DNA of 64,000 nucleotides, from contig NZ_JAIQZC010000003.1 in assembly GCF_020164535.1 (NCBI RefSeq), positions 1 through 64,000 of the forward strand, read 5' to 3'. The translations under genes were made by a program, and so were the position numbers. The DNA is from Psychroflexus montanilacus (GTDB taxonomy: Bacteria; Bacteroidota; Bacteroidia; Flavobacteriales; Flavobacteriaceae). The notes under the pieces were generated by a model that was given only the letters and a program-made list of their open reading frames with translations, was not told the DNA's origin and did no database searches. Shown here piece after piece: positions 8,777 to 18,874 of this stretch (position 1 is the first letter of the stretch; the number at the start of each line of letters is the position of its first letter).

Positions 8777-10267
8777 ATGTCATTAAAATCCTTTGGAGCA
8801 AAATTATTTGCCAAATACATTTCATCACAAATCAAAAGCTGGTCTTCACGTCCTGAAGACATACAGCTGAAGGTTTTTAAAATGCTTATTTCTGAAGGTC
8901 GGAAAACAAAATTTGGTAAAGACCACAACTTTGATAAAATTGAGAGGTTTAAGGACCTTTTTGAGAATGTTCCTATTCAGGATTATGAAGAGCTAAAGCC
9001 CTATGTAGATAGAGTCGTTGATGGTGAAGAAGATGTGCTCTGGCCAGGAAAACCTTTGTATTTTGCAAAAACATCTGGCACTACTAGTGGAGCAAAATAC
9101 ATTCCATTGACCAAGGAGTCTATACCTTATCACACCAACGCCGCCAGAAATGCTATTCTATGCTATATCTCAGAAACTGGAAATTCCAGCTTTGTAGATG
9201 GCAAAATGATCTTCCTGCAGGGCAGTCCGGAATTGAAAAAGAAAAACGGAATACATTTTGGCAGACTTTCTGGTATCGTGGCTCATTTTGTGCCAAATTA
9301 TCTTCAGAAAAACCGTCTCCCCAGCTGGGAAACCAATTCCATAGACGATTGGAATGAAAAAATTGATGCCATAGTTGAAGAGACTTACGATCAAGATATG
9401 ACCATTATAAGTGGAATCCCTTCCTGGGTACAGACTTATTTTGAGAAATTGTACCAAAAAACGGGTAAAACTATTGGAGAATTGTTTCCAAACTTACAAC
9501 TCTTCATCTATGGAGGAGTTAATTACGAACCTTACCGTTCCAAGTTTGAAAATTTGATAGGAAAATCAGTTGATAGTATTGAACTTTACCCAGCTTCAGA
9601 AGGGTTTTTCGCATTTCAAGATACTAGAAATGAAGAGGGAATGCTCTTACAACTCGATTCTGGAATGTTCTATGAATTTATAAGGGCGGATGAGTTTTTT
9701 GATAAAAACCCCGAAATTCTTACCATTGGAGATGTTGAGGTGGGTATAAATTATGTTATGGTTATTTCTACCAATGCTGGTTTGTGGCGATATAATGTTG
9801 GTGATACAGTGATGTTTACCAATACAAAACCTTATCGATTGAAAGTCTCGGGAAGGATCAAACACTTTACTTCAGCCTTTGGCGAGCATGTTATTGCTCA
9901 GGAAGTAGAAAAATCCATCATCACAGCTTCAGAAGAATTTGAGGTGCAGATCAATGAGTTTACTGTGGCACCTCAAATCAACCCGATAGAAGGTTTGCCT
10001 TATCACGAATGGTTTGTCGAGTTTGAAAAAGAACCCGAAGACCTGGATGCTTTTAGAAAAAGAGTTGATGAGTTGCTACAAAAACAAAACGCCTATTACA
10101 ACGACTTGATTAAAGGAAATATGTTAAGAACCTTAGTTATTACAAAAGTTCCGAAAAATGGATTTCAGGAGTATATGAAATCGGTTGGTAAACTCGGCGG
10201 TCAAAATAAAGTGCCGAGATTATCTAATGACAGAAAAATTGCAGACGAATTAGAAAAACAGATCTAG
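8777..10267 (+). CDS. GH3 family (auxin-responsive GH3-like) adenylating enzyme
   Basis: 496-aa member of the GH3 branch of the adenylate-forming superfamily. Plant members conjugate acyl acids to amino acids via an acyl-AMP intermediate; the bacterial substrates are unknown. Visible motifs: TSGTTSG (~res 98, ATP phosphate binding), YPASEGFF (~271) and RYNVGDTV (~337, equivalent to the YRxGD block). All are intact, so it is probably catalytic. It sits between an M23 peptidase and a protein with nucleoside-phosphorylase motifs (gap 21 bp). A role in envelope precursor modification is only suggested by context. Confidence 0.87.
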   Translation: MSLKSFGAKLFAKYISSQIKSWSSRPEDIQLKVFKMLISEGRKTKFGKDHNFDKIERFKDLFENVPIQDYEELKPYVDRVVDGEEDVLWPGKPLYFAKTSGTTSGAKYIPLTKESIPYHTNAARNAILCYISETGNSSFVDGKMIFLQGSPELKKKNGIHFGRLSGIVAHFVPNYLQKNRLPSWETNSIDDWNEKIDAIVEETYDQDMTIISGIPSWVQTYFEKLYQKTGKTIGELFPNLQLFIYGGVNYEPYRSKFENLIGKSVDSIELYPASEGFFAFQDTRNEEGMLLQLDSGMFYEFIRADEFFDKNPEILTIGDVEVGINYVMVISTNAGLWRYNVGDTVMFTNTKPYRLKVSGRIKHFTSAFGEHVIAQEVEKSIITASEEFEVQINEFTVAPQINPIEGLPYHEWFVEFEKEPEDLDAFRKRVDELLQKQNAYYNDLIKGNMLRTLVITKVPKNGFQEYMKSVGKLGGQNKVPRLSNDRKIADELEKQI

Positions 10268-10288
10268 AATATAAGACAATAGAAATAT

Positions 10289-11992
10289 ATGACTGAACCA
10301 TTAAATGTAGGACGAAATAGAGCCCAGGAAAGTACAAATGCCATTGAGCGTATGTACATCACTATGAGACATCTATTCATAAGAGGATTTTATAAACCAA
10401 TGGGAGTTTCGGGAGAAACTTTGCGTGAAGCCTTGCTGACGCTAAGACCTGAGATTTACGGCACCATCGCAGAATCTAAAGTAGAGTTGAGTGGACTTCA
10501 ATATATTATAGAACGGCTGCCAGAAGGGATTGAAGAATGTAGTTTCATCAATCTCACTAGCGATGAAGGCTACTCCAATTCACACTTTAAGCCTATTATT
10601 CCCCCAAAGCGTAGAAGAAATTGCTACAGGATAGATGATGAGCAAATGAATATTGAAATTACACGTGGACGCTCAGAGATTTACGATATTTTAACCCACC
10701 TCACGTTTATGTTCATTGAGTCCCATAAAATCATGCAAAATGTTGTGATTAACGAGGAGGGGCATACGTCTAGAGATTGGGAAAAATTGACGGCTGCCGT
10801 TTTAAAAGAGGGAGATTTGACCCAGAAAGAAAAGGAAATTGCGATCACGCATACGGCCAATATTCTGGGAAGGACTTTTGCTGAAATCAATCAGGTTTAC
10901 GATAGGTTTGCAACCCTAGATAACCCCAACAAATTCCTTCACTTGATTCATAGTCTGGGTAAACTCGCCATTCGTGAAGCTGTTCACGGCGAAAAACGTG
11001 TCATTACCTTTAGTCCAATTGTTCGGGAACGACTTGGTCATCATATTCATGGTGAAGTTTGGGCCAACAATATCAAGAAGACACTTCATGAAAATGGCTT
11101 GTTGAACAGGAAATTACACATCATTAGTGCAAATATGCATTCTGTGATGAATACGCTCTATTCGCCTATAGCGCTCAAAGAAGTTCTGAAAGAAAAATCA
11201 AATTTTCAGGTTTATGAGCAGCTGAGTAACTTTCAAAATGGAGAGCTTAGAAAGACCGTTACCGAAAAGGCCTTAGAAGAGGGTATGATTGAACTGAATG
11301 ATAGAAGCGGAACAAACATAGACGTACAGATTTTTGACCTCGCCAAACTGAGTCACTACAAAGGTGATGATCATTTGAATGGAAAAGAAGATGCGCCTGT
11401 TATAATTGTAATGGATTATGCCTTCGGGGAACAAGCTTACGAAACGATGGATGAGCTTTTGAAACCTTTTAAAGACGGAGAAGAGCAAGCCTATATGAAC
11501 GTAGACTCCATCTCTATCATGGGAAAAGCAGGCATCTTGCAAGGAGGCAAAGGAGATCTAATGATTCCAGATGCGCATTTGTTTGAGGGTACTGCAGATA
11601 ATTATCCGTTCCCTAATGAATTAAAAAAATCTCATTTTGAAAATCAGGGCTTGAGAGTGTATGATGGATCCATGGTAACGGTTTTGGGAACTTCTCTACA
11701 AAATAGAGATCTGCTGAAGTTTTTCCATGATTCAACCTGGAATGTTATTGGTCTTGAAATGGAAGGGGCACATTACCAGAAAGCCATACAGGCAGCCGCT
11801 AAACTAAGAGGGAATATTTCTGAAAAGGTCAAATTGAGATATGCCTATTACGCCAGTGATAATCCTTTAGAAACAGGAAGCACATTGGCTTCAGGTGGAC
11901 TTGGAACCGCTGGAGTAAAACCAACCTATTTGATTACTGAAAAAATTTTAGAACAGATTTTTAGCGATGCTGTTCAACATATTAAATCTTAA
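10289..11992 (+). CDS. Uncharacterised protein (DUF6909-like) with C-terminal nucleoside phosphorylase-like domain
   Basis: 567 aa. From memory it resembles the uncharacterised Bacteroidota family DUF6909. Residues 1-~360 look helical and match nothing I recognise. From ~370 on, the order of motifs follows the purine nucleoside phosphorylase/MTA nucleosidase fold: a strand VIIVMDYAFGEQ (~371), GKGDLMIPDAHLF (~422), LEMEGAH (~489; E-M-E is the ribose-binding motif) and YYASDNP (~520; SDN carries the catalytic Asp in MTA nucleosidases). An AMP- or nucleoside-hydrolysing role is therefore plausible but inferred. It is co-directional with the GH3 enzyme upstream and rfbB 3 bp downstream. Confidence 0.65.
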   Translation: MTEPLNVGRNRAQESTNAIERMYITMRHLFIRGFYKPMGVSGETLREALLTLRPEIYGTIAESKVELSGLQYIIERLPEGIEECSFINLTSDEGYSNSHFKPIIPPKRRRNCYRIDDEQMNIEITRGRSEIYDILTHLTFMFIESHKIMQNVVINEEGHTSRDWEKLTAAVLKEGDLTQKEKEIAITHTANILGRTFAEINQVYDRFATLDNPNKFLHLIHSLGKLAIREAVHGEKRVITFSPIVRERLGHHIHGEVWANNIKKTLHENGLLNRKLHIISANMHSVMNTLYSPIALKEVLKEKSNFQVYEQLSNFQNGELRKTVTEKALEEGMIELNDRSGTNIDVQIFDLAKLSHYKGDDHLNGKEDAPVIIVMDYAFGEQAYETMDELLKPFKDGEEQAYMNVDSISIMGKAGILQGGKGDLMIPDAHLFEGTADNYPFPNELKKSHFENQGLRVYDGSMVTVLGTSLQNRDLLKFFHDSTWNVIGLEMEGAHYQKAIQAAAKLRGNISEKVKLRYAYYASDNPLETGSTLASGGLGTAGVKPTYLITEKILEQIFSDAVQHIKS

Positions 11993-11995
11993 ATT

Positions 11996-13003
11996 ATGAA
12001 GACTGTACTAGTCACAGGAGGAGCTGGGTTCATTGGTTCTAACTTCTTGAACCTTTTTGTTCCTGAAAAAAAATACCACTTTGTCAATCTTGATAAATTG
12101 ACTTATGCTGGGGATTTAAATAATCTTGAAATATCAGATCATGAGAATTACACTTTTGTAGAAGGTGATATTTGTGATGTCGAACTTATAAAAGACTTAT
12201 TCAAGACTTATAAATTCGAAAAAGTCATTCACTTTGCAGCAGAATCTCATGTCGATAATTCTATAACCAATCCTGATGCCTTCATAAAAACAAATATAAC
12301 TGGTACTTTCAACTTGCTTCACCAGGCTTATTTGCTATGGATGGAATCGCCTTTCAAATTCAGAAAAGGATATGAAGATTCAAGATTTCTACATGTGTCT
12401 ACCGATGAGGTGTATGGCACCCTGGAAGATGATGAAAGTTTGTTTACGGAAGATACACCTTACGCTCCAAACAGTCCGTACAGTGCTTCAAAAGCCTCTT
12501 CAGATATGATTGCCAGAAGTTATTTTCATACCTACGGTTTTCCTGTAGTGACGACCAATTGCTCCAATAATTATGGACCTCACCAGCATGATGAAAAATT
12601 GATTCCGACCATTATTCGTAAGGCGATACAACAACACCCCATTCCTATTTATGGCGATGGTAAAAACGTGAGAGACTGGTTGTATGTCGATGACCACTGT
12701 AAAGGCATCTATTTAGCGATTCACGAGGGGAAGCTGGGAGAAACTTACAATATAGGAGGAAAAAACGAGCGACAGAATATTTATATAGCTACTAAGATTT
12801 GTGAAATTTTAGATGAGTTAAGACCAGAACAAGCACCTCACAATAAGCTAATTGAGTATGTCACTGATAGACCTGGTCATGATTTTCGCTATGCGATTGA
12901 TGCCTCTAAAATTGAAGGTAAATTAGGGTGGAAAGCAGATGAAACATTTGAAACAGGCATTAAGAAGACAGTAGAATGGTATCTTGCAAAATATAACCAA
13001 TAG
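11996..13003 (+). CDS. rfbB: dTDP-glucose 4,6-dehydratase
   Basis: 335-aa extended short-chain dehydrogenase. NAD site TGGAGFIGSNF (~res 6-16), catalytic STDEVYG (~130) with the Asp-Glu pair used in dehydration, and YSASKASSD (Tyr/Lys pair, ~160). It converts dTDP-glucose to dTDP-4-keto-6-deoxyglucose, step two of dTDP-L-rhamnose synthesis. It is followed by rfbA after 11 bp, then rfbC and rfbD, so the full rhamnose set is present. The same keto sugar could feed other 6-deoxysugars. Confidence 0.96.
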   Translation: MKTVLVTGGAGFIGSNFLNLFVPEKKYHFVNLDKLTYAGDLNNLEISDHENYTFVEGDICDVELIKDLFKTYKFEKVIHFAAESHVDNSITNPDAFIKTNITGTFNLLHQAYLLWMESPFKFRKGYEDSRFLHVSTDEVYGTLEDDESLFTEDTPYAPNSPYSASKASSDMIARSYFHTYGFPVVTTNCSNNYGPHQHDEKLIPTIIRKAIQQHPIPIYGDGKNVRDWLYVDDHCKGIYLAIHEGKLGETYNIGGKNERQNIYIATKICEILDELRPEQAPHNKLIEYVTDRPGHDFRYAIDASKIEGKLGWKADETFETGIKKTVEWYLAKYNQ

Positions 13004-13014
13004 CATAATTATAT

Positions 13015-13869
13015 ATGAAAGGAATTATTCTGGCAGGAGGATCTGGAACTCGACTACATCCCTTAACGCTTGCTGTAAGTAAACAACTGATGCCTATCTA
13101 TGACAAGCCGATGATTTATTATCCCTTGTCTACATTGATGTCAGCTGGAATTAAAGAAATTTTAATTATATCTACTCCCAATGATTTACCCCTTTTTGAA
13201 AAACTTCTTGGAGATGGATCCACTTTAGGTTGCAAATTTGAATATGCTGTTCAGGCTGAACCTAACGGACTTGCGGAAGCTTTTGTAATTGGCGAGGACT
13301 TTATTGGAAAAGACAAAGTAGCCTTGATTCTGGGTGATAATATTTTCTACGGAACAGGCCTGGATCAGTTACTTCAAAATAATACCAATCCAGATGGAGG
13401 TATTATTTACGCCTATCACGTTCACGATCCGGAACGTTATGGTGTCGTTGATTTTGATGACAACGGACAGGTGATTTCTATTGAAGAAAAACCAAAGCAT
13501 CCCAAATCTAATTACGCTGTGCCTGGAATTTATTTCTATGACAATGATGTAGTAAACATTGCCAAGTCTATAAAGCCCAGCGACAGAGGTGAACTTGAAA
13601 TCACCGATGTGAACAACGCCTACCTCAAAAAGGGGAAACTAAATGTGAGTATACTTGATAAAGGCACTGCCTGGCTGGATACGGGTACTTTCAATTCTTT
13701 AATGCAAGCCTCACAGTTTGTGGAAGTTATCGAAGAACGCCAGGGGCTTAAAATCGGCTCTATAGAAGAAACGGCCTATAAAATGGGCTTTATTTCCAGA
13801 GATCAACTCAAAAAAATTACAAAACCCTTTTTAAAAAGTGGTTATTCTAAAAATATAAACCCAAATTAA
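13015..13869 (+). CDS. rfbA: Glucose-1-phosphate thymidylyltransferase
   Basis: 284 aa, family-typical length. Nucleotidyltransferase signature [16 protein letters not shown] at the N-terminus, [16 protein letters not shown] next, the metal-site region [10 protein letters not shown] (~105) and [20 protein letters not shown] (~160-180). It makes dTDP-glucose from glucose-1-phosphate and dTTP, the entry step to dTDP-rhamnose. The stop codon abuts the ATG of rfbC. Confidence 0.96.
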   Translation: MKGIILAGGSGTRLHPLTLAVSKQLMPIYDKPMIYYPLSTLMSAGIKEILIISTPNDLPLFEKLLGDGSTLGCKFEYAVQAEPNGLAEAFVIGEDFIGKDKVALILGDNIFYGTGLDQLLQNNTNPDGGIIYAYHVHDPERYGVVDFDDNGQVISIEEKPKHPKSNYAVPGIYFYDNDVVNIAKSIKPSDRGELEITDVNNAYLKKGKLNVSILDKGTAWLDTGTFNSLMQASQFVEVIEERQGLKIGSIEETAYKMGFISRDQLKKITKPFLKSGYSKNINPN

Positions 13870-14418
13870 ATGACAGTTAAGCAAACCCCGCTTAAAGATT
13901 GTTTTGTTGTAGAACCTAACGTATTTAAAGACGAACGTGGGAGCTTTTTTGAAAGCTTCAATTCTAAAACATTTAAAGAGAATACAGGTCTTGATATTGA
14001 TTTCGTGCAGGATAATCAGTCCATTTCACAATATGGAACGATAAGAGGTCTTCATTTTCAAACTGGAGAATTTGCACAAGCCAAATTGATTCGTGTAGCC
14101 CAGGGCGAAGTTTTAGATGTGGTGGTGGACATGCGACCAGAGTCTGAAACCTACCTCAAGCAATTTGGTTATGTATTGACAGGAGAAAACAACCACCAAT
14201 TGTTTGTTCCAAGAGGTTTTGCTCATGGATTTGCCTGTCTTTCCTATGAGGCGATTTTTGTTTATAAGTGTGACAATTACTACCATAAAGCTTCTGAAAG
14301 TGGAATTTTATTCAATGATGAAACACTCAACATCGATTGGCAAATTCCGAAGAAAGAGCAAATCGTTTCAGAAAAAGATCAAAATTTACCAAGGCTTGAA
14401 GCTTATTTGAACTCATGA
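13870..14418 (+). CDS. rfbC: dTDP-4-dehydrorhamnose 3,5-epimerase
   Basis: 182-aa cupin-type epimerase. Characteristic stretches: DERGSFFESF (~20), DNQSISQYGTIRGLHFQ (~51-67, with the catalytic His in RGLHFQ) and PRGFAHGFACLS (~115). It epimerises C3 and C5 of the keto sugar made by RfbB. The start codon abuts the rfbA stop and its stop overlaps the rfbD ATG by 4 bp, indicating tight co-translation. Confidence 0.96.
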   Translation: MTVKQTPLKDCFVVEPNVFKDERGSFFESFNSKTFKENTGLDIDFVQDNQSISQYGTIRGLHFQTGEFAQAKLIRVAQGEVLDVVVDMRPESETYLKQFGYVLTGENNHQLFVPRGFAHGFACLSYEAIFVYKCDNYYHKASESGILFNDETLNIDWQIPKKEQIVSEKDQNLPRLEAYLNS

Positions 14419-15266
14419 AAGTTTTAGTCACAGGAGCCAGCGGTCAATTGGGGAAATGCCTTCAGAAGCATTCTCAAAAATTTTCAGAACTCGAGTTTCT
14501 ATTTGAAACCTCCCAAACTTTAGACATTACTTCTGAAGAAACTTTGGCTAGGTTTTTCAACCAACATCAACCTGATTTTTGCGTGAATTGTGCTGCCTAC
14601 ACCAATGTGGAAAAAGCCGAAAGTGAGAAAGCACTTGCCTTTCAAGTGAATTCTGAAGCGGTGAAATCCCTTGCAGAGCAGTGTAAAACTCATGGTACCA
14701 AATTAATTCATATCTCAACCGATTATGTGTTCGATGGTTTAAAGTTTAGTCCCTATCTCGAAACAGATTCAGAAAATCCAATCAATATTTACGGAGCTTC
14801 CAAGCTTCAGGGAGAAACCATGATTTCTGAACAGATGGATCGATTTTTTATCTTGAGAACAAGCTGGCTGTATTCTGAATTTGGTCACAACTTTTTCAAT
14901 ACCATTTTGAAGAAAGCAGGAGAAGGAGCAGATCTTAATATTACGACTGAACAAATCGGCACACCCACCAATGCAAACGACTTAGCCATTTTTATTCTGA
15001 ATTTGATAAACGTTAAGTCTGACGCTTTCGGTTTATATCATTATAGTAACCAAGGTGAAGCCTCGTGGTATGACTTCGCTAGACTGATTTTGGAAGAAAA
15101 ACAACTTAAAGATCAAGTTAACCTGAAGGCTACATTTTCTTACCCTACCAAAGCTAAACGCCCAAAATTTAGTGTCTTAGATAAATCGAAAGTCGAACAT
15201 ACTTTCAAAACTAAAGTTCCACATTGGCGAGAAAGCCTTATCGGATTGCTGAAGGAAGTGGAGTAG
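14415..15266 (+). CDS. rfbD: dTDP-4-dehydrorhamnose reductase
   Basis: 283-aa short-chain dehydrogenase. NADPH site VTGASGQLGKCL at the N-terminus, NCAAYTNVEKAE (~55), STDYVFDG (~100) and the YGASKLQGE catalytic Tyr/Lys block (~127). It completes dTDP-L-rhamnose. It is the last gene of the run. The following 174 bp, up to the 3' end of mfd, contain a short direct repeat but no clear terminator. Confidence 0.96.
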   Translation: MKVLVTGASGQLGKCLQKHSQKFSELEFLFETSQTLDITSEETLARFFNQHQPDFCVNCAAYTNVEKAESEKALAFQVNSEAVKSLAEQCKTHGTKLIHISTDYVFDGLKFSPYLETDSENPINIYGASKLQGETMISEQMDRFFILRTSWLYSEFGHNFFNTILKKAGEGADLNITTEQIGTPTNANDLAIFILNLINVKSDAFGLYHYSNQGEASWYDFARLILEEKQLKDQVNLKATFSYPTKAKRPKFSVLDKSKVEHTFKTKVPHWRESLIGLLKEVE

Positions 15267-15272
15267 TTGGTC

Positions 15273-15418
15273 AGTTTTTGAGTGGTGAGAGATGAGTGAA
15301 AAATATTCGAGATTCGGTGTTTTGTATCCGATATTCAGTAGTCCTATTCACAGCAGAGCCTCAAAGTTAGTAGAGAGTTTTAGTTTTTGAGTGGTGAGAG
15401 TTGAGCGAAAAAATATTC
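15273..15418. repeat. Pair of ~36-bp direct repeats between rfbD and mfd
   Basis: A sequence beginning AGTTTTTGAGTGGTGAGAG and ending AAATATTC occurs at 15273-15308 and 15382-15418, with about three differences and about 73 bp between copies. It lies between two convergent genes. Function unknown; it may be a degenerate dispersed repeat. Confidence 0.7.
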
Positions 15419-15440
15419 TACATTAGTTATTCAGCATTCA

Positions 15441-18400
15441 TTATTCTTTGTTAGCCATCGCTTCCTTTTGCTCAAGTGGTTGTAGCAACTGCAAAGCTTT
15501 ATCCACCGATTTCACATTGTCAAAGGTCAAAAGCAAGCGCAATCCATTTCTGGTTTCTTTTTCCTTCATCTGGCACTGCCTTGGATGGGATTGTACATAC
15601 TGCAGGATTTCTCTAAATCGACTTGAATTGTAAAAACTAGATTCTTGATTGGATAGAAAATAACCAATCATTTTACCTTTTTTCAAAACCAGTTTTTCCA
15701 AACCTACACTGGCGGCGATCCATTTCAAGCGAACGCTGTTGACCAGATCCTGGGCTTCTTTTGGCAAGTCACCAAACCTGTCTTTCAACTCTTTTTCGAA
15801 CTTCTCAAGTCCTTCTTCATCACTTATAGAATTCAATTTGGTGTATAAACTCAAGCGCTCTTTGATGCTGTTGATGTAATCGTCTGGAAATAGAATTTCA
15901 AAATCAGTGTCTATTTGAGCGTCTTTCACATACACCTTTTCTTCTTCGTTGACTTCATCTTCGTACACCGATTTGAATTCGTTTTCTTTCAATTCCTGTA
16001 TCGCTTCATTCAGAATTTTTTGATACGTATCAAAGCCTATATCACTGATGAACCCGCTTTGTTCGCCACCTAGCAGATCTCCAGCCCCGCGAATTTCAAG
16101 ATCCTTCATGGCGATGTTGATACCGCTTCCCAAGTCTGAAAATTGCTCCAAAGCGGTTAAACGTTTTCTTGCATCATCGGTCATCATGGTGAGTGGCGGA
16201 GTGATCAAGTAACAAAAGGCTTTTTTATTACTTCGGCCCACACGTCCACGCATCTGGTGAAGGTCGGACATGCCGAAATTGTTGGCATCGTTGATTAAAA
16301 TCGTGTTAGCATTGGTGACATCCAATCCGCTTTCAATAATGGTAGTAGAAACCAGAACGTCAAACTCATTGTTCATGAATTTCAACATCAATTGTTCTAG
16401 TTTCTTACCTTCCATCTGCCCGTGACCAATGCCTATTTTGGCATCAGGGACCAAGCGCTGAATCAATCCAGCGACTTCCTGAATGTTTTCAATTCTGTTG
16501 TTGATGAAAAAGACCTGTCCGCCTCTTTGAATCTCGTAAGACACCGCATCCCGAATCTGCTCCTCAGAAAACCGAATGACATGCGTTTCTATAGGATAGC
16601 GGTTGGGTGGTGGTGTTTTGATCGTGGATAAATCTCTGGCAGCCATCAAACTAAACTGGAGCGTTCTTGGAATCGGTGTTGCCGTAAGCGTGAGGGTGTC
16701 TACATTCGCTTTGATGGTTTTCAGTTTATCCTTAACCGACACTCCAAATTTTTGCTCTTCATCAATGATTAATAGGCCAAGATCTTTAAACTTTACGGCC
16801 TTATTCACCAGTTGATGCGTGCCGATGACGATATCAACATTTCCATTTTCCAACCCTTCCAAAACCCCTCTTCGCTCTTTGGCCGTACGGAATCTGTTGA
16901 GGTAATCCACAGTTACTGGAAATTCTTCCAGACGCTCAGAAAACGTCTTGTGGTGCTGAAAGGCGAGTATGGTTGTAGGCACCAAAACAGCAACTTGCTT
17001 GCCATTATCTACAGCTTTAAAAGCGGCACGAATGGCTACCTCTGTTTTGCCAAAACCCACATCCCCACACACTAATCTGTCCATGGGTTGTTCTTTTTCC
17101 ATGTCGCTTTTCACATCCTGCGTCGCGGTGCTTTGGTCTGGTGTGTCTTCATAAATGAAGGAAGCTTCCAGCTCGTGTTGCAGATACGAATCTGGCCCGT
17201 ATTGAAAGCCTTTTTCCAGCCTTCGTTTGGCATAGAGTTTAATTAAATCGAAGGCAACTTTCTTTACTCTGGCTTTGGTCTTTTTCTTAAGACTTTTCCA
17301 GGCTTTGCTGCCTAATTTATAAACCTGAGGTGGCTTTCCATCCTTTCCATTGAATTTGGAAATCTTATGCAACGAATGAATGCTGAGGTAAAGGATATCT
17401 CGATCGCCGTAAATCAATTTGACAGCTTCCTGCATTTTACCTTCCACATCAATTTTCTGGAGGCCGCCAAATTTACCAATCCCATGGTCGATGTGGGTGA
17501 CGTAGTCTCCAACCTCTAAACTGGTTAACTCTTTAAGCGTGATGGCCTGCTTTTTAGCATAGCCGTTTTTCAAATGAAATTTATGATAACGATCAAAGAT
17601 TTGATGATCGGTATAACAGACTAACTTATTGACTTCATCGATAAAGCCTTGATGCATAGAAAGCACTAAAGTTTTGTAGTGCACTTCCTGATTTTGGTCT
17701 TCAAAAATATCTTTAAAGCGCTTGGCCTGTTGATCACTGGTGCATAAAATACAGTTTTCGTAGCCTTTTTCGTGCTTGGAGTTCAAATCTTCGATTAGTA
17801 GATCAAATTTCTTATTGAAGGAAGGCTGCGGACTGGTAGGGTAAACTATAGTTTGTTTTGGATTTAAAAACGCCTGAGTGCCAAATTCGACCACGCTAAA
17901 ATCTAGCAGTTGTTTTTTCAAAAGTGAGCCTTTACAGAAAAGCTCCTCGGGCTTACTGTGTTTAAGATCTGTAGAGAGCTCAGCAAAAGCTTTTTCAGCC
18001 TTAGAAAAAAGATCATCGATCGTATTGGCAAGCACATCCATATTTTTCAAAAATACGGTGGTAGAGGTGCTGATGTAATCCAAAAACGTCTCTCTTACCT
18101 CGTCAAGCTGTTTCTTTTCGACATTTGGCATAATGTCGATGCGCTTTTTTTGCTTGGTAGACAACTGGGTTTCTACATCAAATGCCCGAATGCTGTCTAC
18201 TTCATCACCAAAAAATTCAATGCGGTAGGGTTCGTCATTACTGAACGAAAACACATCAATGATTCCACCTCTTACGGAGAATTCGCCAGGCTCGGTTACA
18301 AAATCGACCCGTTTGAATTTGTATTCAAAAAGTACTTCGTTGACGAAATCGATAGACAACTCATCGTTCAATTTGATCTTTAAAATAGTGCGGTCCAGTT

Positions 18401-18812
18401 CCTTTTTGGTCACAACTTTTTCAAAAAGGGCCTCAGGATACGTGACGATAATAGATGGTTTTTTCCTGGAGTTGATGCGGTTAAGCACTTCGGACCTCAA
18501 CAATACATTGGCATTGTCGGTTTCTTCAATCTGGTAAGGTCTTCTGTAACTTCCTGGATAGAACAAAACATTCTTCTCATCTACCAGCTGTTCTAGGTCG
18601 TTGAGGTGGTAAGCGGCTTCTTCTTTATCATTAAAGATCAAAAGGAAAGGTCTTTCCGAAGAAAGGAAAGCCTCTGCCTGGACAAAAGACACGGCAGAAC
18701 CTACGAGGCCTTTCAGAAAAATAGATTGGTGATGTTGAGAAGCTAGCGCTTCTTTGAGCTCGGCGAGAGCTGGGTTTTTTGAGAGGTTCTCTGTAAGTTC
18801 AGCTTTTGTCAT
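15441..18812 (-). CDS. mfd: Transcription-repair coupling factor
   Basis: 1123-aa SF2 translocase that strips RNA polymerase stalled at DNA damage and recruits UvrA. N-terminal UvrB-like part (YPGSYRRPYQIEETD ~90), RNA polymerase-interacting domain (LEVGDYVTHIDHGIGKF ~430), then the helicase core: Walker A CGDVGFGKTEVAIRA, IIDEEQKFGV (DEEQ box), TLTATPIPRTL and QMRGRVGRS. The C-terminal domain is present. The ATG at 18812 is chosen; the frame opens at a TTG at 18821, which lies inside a TATCTTTG promoter box. Confidence 0.96.
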   Translation of the reverse strand: MTKAELTENLSKNPALAELKEALASQHHQSIFLKGLVGSAVSFVQAEAFLSSERPFLLIFNDKEEAAYHLNDLEQLVDEKNVLFYPGSYRRPYQIEETDNANVLLRSEVLNRINSRKKPSIIVTYPEALFEKVVTKKELDRTILKIKLNDELSIDFVNEVLFEYKFKRVDFVTEPGEFSVRGGIIDVFSFSNDEPYRIEFFGDEVDSIRAFDVETQLSTKQKKRIDIMPNVEKKQLDEVRETFLDYISTSTTVFLKNMDVLANTIDDLFSKAEKAFAELSTDLKHSKPEELFCKGSLLKKQLLDFSVVEFGTQAFLNPKQTIVYPTSPQPSFNKKFDLLIEDLNSKHEKGYENCILCTSDQQAKRFKDIFEDQNQEVHYKTLVLSMHQGFIDEVNKLVCYTDHQIFDRYHKFHLKNGYAKKQAITLKELTSLEVGDYVTHIDHGIGKFGGLQKIDVEGKMQEAVKLIYGDRDILYLSIHSLHKISKFNGKDGKPPQVYKLGSKAWKSLKKKTKARVKKVAFDLIKLYAKRRLEKGFQYGPDSYLQHELEASFIYEDTPDQSTATQDVKSDMEKEQPMDRLVCGDVGFGKTEVAIRAAFKAVDNGKQVAVLVPTTILAFQHHKTFSERLEEFPVTVDYLNRFRTAKERRGVLEGLENGNVDIVIGTHQLVNKAVKFKDLGLLIIDEEQKFGVSVKDKLKTIKANVDTLTLTATPIPRTLQFSLMAARDLSTIKTPPPNRYPIETHVIRFSEEQIRDAVSYEIQRGGQVFFINNRIENIQEVAGLIQRLVPDAKIGIGHGQMEGKKLEQLMLKFMNNEFDVLVSTTIIESGLDVTNANTILINDANNFGMSDLHQMRGRVGRSNKKAFCYLITPPLTMMTDDARKRLTALEQFSDLGSGINIAMKDLEIRGAGDLLGGEQSGFISDIGFDTYQKILNEAIQELKENEFKSVYEDEVNEEEKVYVKDAQIDTDFEILFPDDYINSIKERLSLYTKLNSISDEEGLEKFEKELKDRFGDLPKEAQDLVNSVRLKWIAASVGLEKLVLKKGKMIGYFLSNQESSFYNSSRFREILQYVQSHPRQCQMKEKETRNGLRLLLTFDNVKSVDKALQLLQPLEQKEAMANKE

Positions 18813-18818
18813 CGCGCG

Positions 18819-18826
18819 CAAAGATA
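18819..18826 (-). promoter_or_regulatory. Candidate -7 box for mfd, almost touching the start codon
   Basis: TATCTTTG on the - strand, followed by only six bases (CGCGCG) and then ATG. If used, the mfd mRNA would be leaderless or nearly so. Confidence 0.5.
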
Positions 18827-18874
18827 CTAGAAAAACTCAAATTTGTAAGGGGAATCTTAAGTTGCCAAGGCTTT

